A DNA stretch of 64,000 nucleotides from positions 41,592-105,591 of the forward strand of contig PKYQ01000028.1 in assembly GCA_003133685.1 (NCBI GenBank), written 5' to 3'. This document shows positions 60,184 through 64,000 of this stretch, piece after piece (the stretch's first letter is position 1; each line of letters opens with the position of its first letter). Made by a program: the position numbers and the translations under genes. Source of the stretch: Acidimicrobiaceae bacterium. Lineage in GTDB: Bacteria; Actinomycetota; Acidimicrobiia; Acidimicrobiales; RAAP-2. The notes below the pieces were generated by a model that did not search any database, was not told the origin of the DNA, and worked only from the letters and a program-made list of their open reading frames with translations.

Positions 60184-61236
60184 ATGGCCCGTCGCGTAGT
60201 GCGCAAACCCACGAAGATTGTCGTGGACCTGGACGACCGAAAGGCCACCATCCTCAAGGCGGTCGTGGTCGAGCACATCGACACGGCCCAGCCGGTCGGC
60301 TCTTCCGCCGTGGCGGCCAGCGCCGACCTCGACGTCTCCTCCGCGACCGTGCGTTCCGAGATGGTCGCTCTCGAACGCGAGGGATTTCTCGCGCAGCCCC
60401 ATACGTCGGCCGGTCGAATTCCGACCGACAAGGGCTATCGCTATTTCGTAGATCATCTGCAGTCGGGGGTTCTCGGCTCAGTCCAGCAGAAGCAGGTGAA
60501 GGACTTCTTCGCCAGTGTGCGCGGCGAGGTCGAGGAAGTCCTCGAACAGACCTCGACGCTGCTCAGCCAGATGACGAGTTACACCTCGGTGGTCGTCGGG
60601 GCCGGCCACGCGCACGCCACGATCTTGAGCGTGCAGTTGGTCAGTCTCGACGCGCGCCATCACCTGCTCGTGACCGTCTTCTCGGACGGCTCGGTCATCA
60701 AGCACAGTCTCACGCCGAACTTCGAGGCAACACCCAAGGAAGTGATGGAAGCGTCGCGTCAGCTGAACGCGTTGCTCATTAGTACGTCACTCGAGTCTCG
60801 GGTGCAGGTTCCTTCGCGCCACGACAACGAAGCGGCGCTGGTGCGCGAGGCCGTCAGCATCCTGCACGCCCAACAGCCAGTCATGGAGGGCGAGCAAGTC
60901 TTCATTGGTGGCTCCTCCAAAGTGGCCGAAGTCTTCGACGGCGTCGAAACGGTGCGCCAAGTACTCGCGATTCTCGAGCAGGAGCTCCTCGTCGTCAGCC
61001 TCGTCCAGGACATCCTCGACCAGGGCCTCTCGGTCGCCATTGGCTCCGAACACGGTTTCGCACCATTGTCGACATGTGCCTTAATCGTCGCGCCGGTCAC
61101 CATCGACGGTGCTCCGGCTGGGGCGGTCGGACTACTCGGACCAACGCGCATGAAGTACCGCGAGGCGATGGCCGCCGCCGAGGTCGTCTCGGCGCATCTC
61201 TCACGCCACTTCGCCGGAGTCGACGACCGTGGCTAA
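60184..61236 (+). CDS. hrcA: Heat-inducible transcription repressor HrcA
   Basis: The 350-residue protein has an N-terminal winged helix (RKATILKAVVVEHIDTAQPVGSSAVA, seen in parts; then VSSATVRSEMVALEREGFLAQPHTSAGRIPTDKGYR) and a GAF-like dimerisation region. AAGGAGAGG precedes ATG 60184, and an in-frame upstream ATG at 60166 would lie within the CIRCE element. The gene overlaps dnaJ by 8 nt. Confidence 0.95.
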   Translation: MARRVVRKPTKIVVDLDDRKATILKAVVVEHIDTAQPVGSSAVAASADLDVSSATVRSEMVALEREGFLAQPHTSAGRIPTDKGYRYFVDHLQSGVLGSVQQKQVKDFFASVRGEVEEVLEQTSTLLSQMTSYTSVVVGAGHAHATILSVQLVSLDARHHLLVTVFSDGSVIKHSLTPNFEATPKEVMEASRQLNALLISTSLESRVQVPSRHDNEAALVREAVSILHAQQPVMEGEQVFIGGSSKVAEVFDGVETVRQVLAILEQELLVVSLVQDILDQGLSVAIGSEHGFAPLSTCALIVAPVTIDGAPAGAVGLLGPTRMKYREAMAAAEVVSAHLSRHFAGVDDRG

Positions 61237-62323
61237 CACCGATCTCTACGCCGTGCTCGAGGTTGATTCCAACGCGACCCAAGAGGATTTGAAGAAGTCG
61301 TACCGGAGACTCGCTCGCCAGTACCATCCCGACACGAACGACGACTCCGGTGCGGAGGCCCGTTTCAAAGAGGTCTCCCAGGCCTACGAGATCCTCTCGG
61401 ACCCGGAACGTCGCGCGAACTACGACCGCTTCGGATCCGACGTGGGCGCCGGGGGCAATCCCTTCGGCGCCGGGTCCGTGCAGGACATCTTTGACATGTT
61501 CTTCGGAGGACTGGGCGGCCACGCGCAGCAACGTCGCGGCCCCCAACCCGGTCCGGACGCCGAAATCGCACTCGACATCACCTTGGATGACGCCGCCTTC
61601 GGTGCAACAAAAGAAGTCACGATGACACTCGCGCACCGCTGCACCACGTGCGACGGCTCGGGATGCGCGCCCGGTACGTCACCTATTACTTGTGTCGAAT
61701 GTGCGGGCGTCGGCGTCGTACAGCGGGTTCGCAATTCAATACTCGGCCAAATGGTGACCTCGATGCCCTGTACTCGTTGCAATGGCATCGGATCACGCAT
61801 CGACACGCCGTGCGTCGACTGTCGCGGCGATGGTCGACGCAACGAGACGACGACGTTGACGGTTCAGGTACCGGCCGGTGTCGAAGACGGATCGACGATG
61901 CGACTCAGCGACCGTGGTCCGGCCGGACTTCGCGGTGGAGGCAACGGCCGACTGTTCGTGCACCTGCGGGTGCAGAACGACAGTCGATTCGTGCGCAACG
62001 GCGATGATCTGCATCACGAAGCGCACATCGCCTTTACCCAGGCCGTATTAGGCGCGACCATCGAGGTGCCCGCGCTGCGCGACACCGTGACCGTCGAGGT
62101 GACCGCGGGCAGCGCGAACGGCACCGTGCACCGACTGCGACACCAGGGCATCGAGCACCTTCACGGACGAGGACGCGGTGATCTGTACGTGCACCTCGTC
62201 GTCGACGTGCCCACGGGACTCGACGACACCACCGAAGACCTGCTCCGTCAATTGGCCGAACATCGCAACGAGCCGGTTCTCGAGGCGAGCGGGGGACTCT
62301 TCCATCGACGAAAAGCGAAGTAG
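61229..62323 (+). CDS. dnaJ: Chaperone DnaJ
   Basis: A 364-residue type I J-protein has a J domain with His33-Pro34-Asp35, a short Gly/Phe region, four CxxCxGxG zinc repeats (CTTCDGSG, CVECAGVG, CTRCNGIG, CVDCRGDG) and a C-terminal substrate-binding part. GTG 61229 lies within hrcA. It is co-expressed with hrcA, and partner dnaK is not in the window. Confidence 0.96.
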   Translation: MANTDLYAVLEVDSNATQEDLKKSYRRLARQYHPDTNDDSGAEARFKEVSQAYEILSDPERRANYDRFGSDVGAGGNPFGAGSVQDIFDMFFGGLGGHAQQRRGPQPGPDAEIALDITLDDAAFGATKEVTMTLAHRCTTCDGSGCAPGTSPITCVECAGVGVVQRVRNSILGQMVTSMPCTRCNGIGSRIDTPCVDCRGDGRRNETTTLTVQVPAGVEDGSTMRLSDRGPAGLRGGGNGRLFVHLRVQNDSRFVRNGDDLHHEAHIAFTQAVLGATIEVPALRDTVTVEVTAGSANGTVHRLRHQGIEHLHGRGRGDLYVHLVVDVPTGLDDTTEDLLRQLAEHRNEPVLEASGGLFHRRKAK

Positions 62324-63033
62324 TGAGCCTCCTCGAGTGGCCGCGTCGAGTCGCGGCGATCGCCCAGTTTCGCGTCGACGATCCGAACCAACCGACGTTA
62401 AGCGCCACTGACGAACATCACTTGCGAACCGTATTGCGTGCGAGAAGCGGCGAAGAACTCGTCGTGACCGATGGCGCCGGATCGTGGTCGTTGTGTGAAG
62501 TGGGCGACCACGCCCTGCATCGCGTGACACCGGTGCATATCGATCCGCCTTCGCCGTCGACGACGCTGTACCTCACGCCGTTGAAGGGTGATCGCAGTGA
62601 ATGGACCGTCGTTAAGGCCACGGAACTCGGTATTCATCGGATCGTGCCGTTAATGAGTTCGCGCGTGACCGTCAAGTTTCGCGGCGACGTGCGCGACAAG
62701 ATCGTGGCACGCTGGCGCCGGGTGGCGAATGAAGCCAACGGTCAGAGCCGCCGGTCCTACGACGTGATCGTCGACGAACCGTTGCACGTTCGTGAAATCC
62801 CGGTGAACGTGGCGTTCACGCATTTCGACGGCGCCAGTGACTGGAACGGCGTGCACAGTGTGTGCGTGGGCCCCGAAGGTGGCTGGGAAGAGGGGGAGTG
62901 GGGCGAACATCCACGGCTCTCGCTCGGACCGACGGTTCTACGCGCGGAAACGGCCGGCGTGGTCGCGGCGTCACTCCTCGCCTTCGGCGCTGGTGGATGG
63001 GGATTTACCCTCTCGGATGAGAAAACTCGGTAA
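62323..63033 (+). CDS. rsmE: 16S rRNA (uracil1498-N3)-methyltransferase
   Basis: The 236-residue SPOUT methyltransferase has the start HHLRTVLRARSGEELVVTDG and the C-terminal knot motif VGPEGGWEEGEW, then LGPTVLRAETA. It follows dnaJ directly (1-nt overlap), an order widespread in bacteria. Confidence 0.94.
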   Translation: MSLLEWPRRVAAIAQFRVDDPNQPTLSATDEHHLRTVLRARSGEELVVTDGAGSWSLCEVGDHALHRVTPVHIDPPSPSTTLYLTPLKGDRSEWTVVKATELGIHRIVPLMSSRVTVKFRGDVRDKIVARWRRVANEANGQSRRSYDVIVDEPLHVREIPVNVAFTHFDGASDWNGVHSVCVGPEGGWEEGEWGEHPRLSLGPTVLRAETAGVVAASLLAFGAGGWGFTLSDEKTR

Positions 63034-63048
63034 TGATGAGAACAACAC

Positions 63049-63393
63049 ATGAGTGACTGCCTGTTTTGCAAAATCGTCGCCGGAGAGATTCCGTCGAAGC
63101 CCGTAGCCCAGAGTGAGCGGGCGTACGCGTTCTACGACATCGCACCGCAAGCGCCGGTCCACGTCCTCGTCGTCTCCAGGGACCACATCACGAGTGCCGA
63201 TGAGATCGCGAGCAGCCACGGCGGCATCGTGGACGACATGATCATGTTGGCCCAAGAAGTGGCGGAGCTCGAGGGTATCCGCGAGAGCGGCTACCGGCTC
63301 GTCTTCAACATTGGCAATGACGGCCAGATGACCGTTGCGCACCTGCACATGCACGTCCTCGGCGGACGTCAAATGGAGTGGCCACCGGGATGA
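63049..63393 (+). CDS. HIT-family nucleotide hydrolase
   Basis: The 114-residue histidine-triad protein has the start CLFCKIVAGEIPS and the active HxHxH in MTVAHLHMHVLGG. It is likely an AMP-lysine or nucleoside phosphoramidate hydrolase of the HinT type. It overlaps the PhoH-like gene by 4 nt. Confidence 0.94.
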   Translation: MSDCLFCKIVAGEIPSKPVAQSERAYAFYDIAPQAPVHVLVVSRDHITSADEIASSHGGIVDDMIMLAQEVAELEGIRESGYRLVFNIGNDGQMTVAHLHMHVLGGRQMEWPPG

Positions 63394-64000
63394 CCTTTGA
63401 TGCCACGGCCCAAGAGGCCCTCACGGCGACCACCTTCGTAACGAATACACATTTGATGTCGGGTCTGCTCGGACCCCGCGACGAACACCTGCGCATCATC
63501 GAGAGCTCGTTCCCGAAATCCAAGATCCGCGTGCAAGGTAATCAGATCGCGGTGACGGGACCGGACGCGGCCAAAATACTGCGTCTGTTCGACGAGTTGG
63601 TGTTGGTCTTGGAGAGCGGCCAAGCCCTCGACACCACCAAGATCGCCAGAACCATTGACATGGTCGACGACGACCTTCGACCGAGTGAAGTGCTGCGCCA
63701 CGAGGTCGTGCGCGGCGCCAAGGGCAAGGCCGTACGCCCCTCGACGGCCGGCCAGAAGCGCTACACCGACGCCATCGACACGTCGATCATCACCTTCGGG
63801 ATCGGCCCGGCCGGCACTGGCAAGAGTTACCTCGCCGTCGCCCAGGCGGTGCAGGCGCTCCACCAACGACAAGTGCAGCGGATCGTGCTGACGCGCCCGG
63901 CCGTCGAAGCGGGTGAGCACCTCGGTTTTCTGCCCGGCGACCTCATGGCCAAGATCGACCCGTACCTGCGACCGCTCTACGACGCCCTCTACGACATGGT
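63390..64000 (+). CDS. PhoH-like ATPase, 5' part
   Basis: About 203 residues are visible before the right edge. An N-terminal KH-like region (HLRIIESSFPKSKIRVQG) is followed by the P-loop FGIGPAGTGKSYLAVAQAV and TRPAVEAGEHLGFLPGDL, typical of PhoH/YbeZ-like ATPases. ATG 63390 overlaps the HIT gene. ybeY and ybeZ relatives usually follow, but lie outside the window. Confidence 0.93.
   Translation, partial: MTFDATAQEALTATTFVTNTHLMSGLLGPRDEHLRIIESSFPKSKIRVQGNQIAVTGPDAAKILRLFDELVLVLESGQALDTTKIARTIDMVDDDLRPSEVLRHEVVRGAKGKAVRPSTAGQKRYTDAIDTSIITFGIGPAGTGKSYLAVAQAVQALHQRQVQRIVLTRPAVEAGEHLGFLPGDLMAKIDPYLRPLYDALYDM

Overview
The window comes from a moderately high-G+C actinobacterium. An Acidimicrobiia-like lineage is my best guess, but this is an inference because no rRNA lies in the window. 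Supporting signs are a FolP2-type dihydropteroate synthase homologue, an LLM-class (F420-type) oxidoreductase, a short Erm(37)-like methyltransferase, several probable leaderless starts (a TANNNT -10 box about 7 nt before ATG or GTG), a tRNA gene without an encoded CCA, and the actinobacterial order hrcA-dnaJ-rsmE-HIT-PhoH.

Layout. 1-15700: mostly core-like metabolic and envelope genes. These are two cell-wall enzymes at the left edge, an SDR/aminotransferase/HpnA-like epimerase cluster, an ECF42-type sigma factor with a DGPF protein, a desaturase, and a second ECF sigma with a DUF4349 membrane protein. 15870-24900: a MarR/MFS pair with a 28-bp operator, a secreted CHAP protein, two toxin-antitoxin pairs, an Erm-like methyltransferase whose start codon sits in a hairpin, and a YoaK-like membrane protein. 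25100-30640: a YtcJ-like amidohydrolase whose last 236 bp are duplicated beyond a periplasmic binding-protein gene, then an AidB-like acyl-CoA dehydrogenase.

30980-41530: two elements in tandem at the 3' end of tRNA-Ala(GGC). The tRNA is intact at 41456-41528. A 43-bp exact copy of its 3' part lies at 35008-35050 and a decayed copy at 30981-31026. The inner element (35008-41455) is visibly A+T-richer. It carries an integrase, an excisionase-like protein and a five-gene operon (39413 down to 35626) of unrecognised proteins. Three of these seem to share a winged-helix-like domain, one carries an RNxxxH HEPN-type motif and one an OST-HTH/LOTUS-like domain. This is the best candidate for an undescribed system, possibly an anti-phage or RNA-targeting one. 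The outer element (about 31030-35007) has lost its integrase and holds a DUF4143 ATPase, an HTH protein, a MarR regulator, an epimerase and a transposase scrap.

41530-48090: accessory and metabolic genes, including two HicAB loci (one with a nonsense-mutated hicA) and two genes that share an upstream palindromic element. 48142-64000: core housekeeping. It contains leuS, a YgjP-like metallopeptidase, an SDR, PAC2, a kinase-like protein, a thioredoxin-TPR protein, FolP2-like, holA, rpsT, lepA, and the CIRCE-controlled hrcA-dnaJ-rsmE-HIT-phoH run that continues past the right edge.
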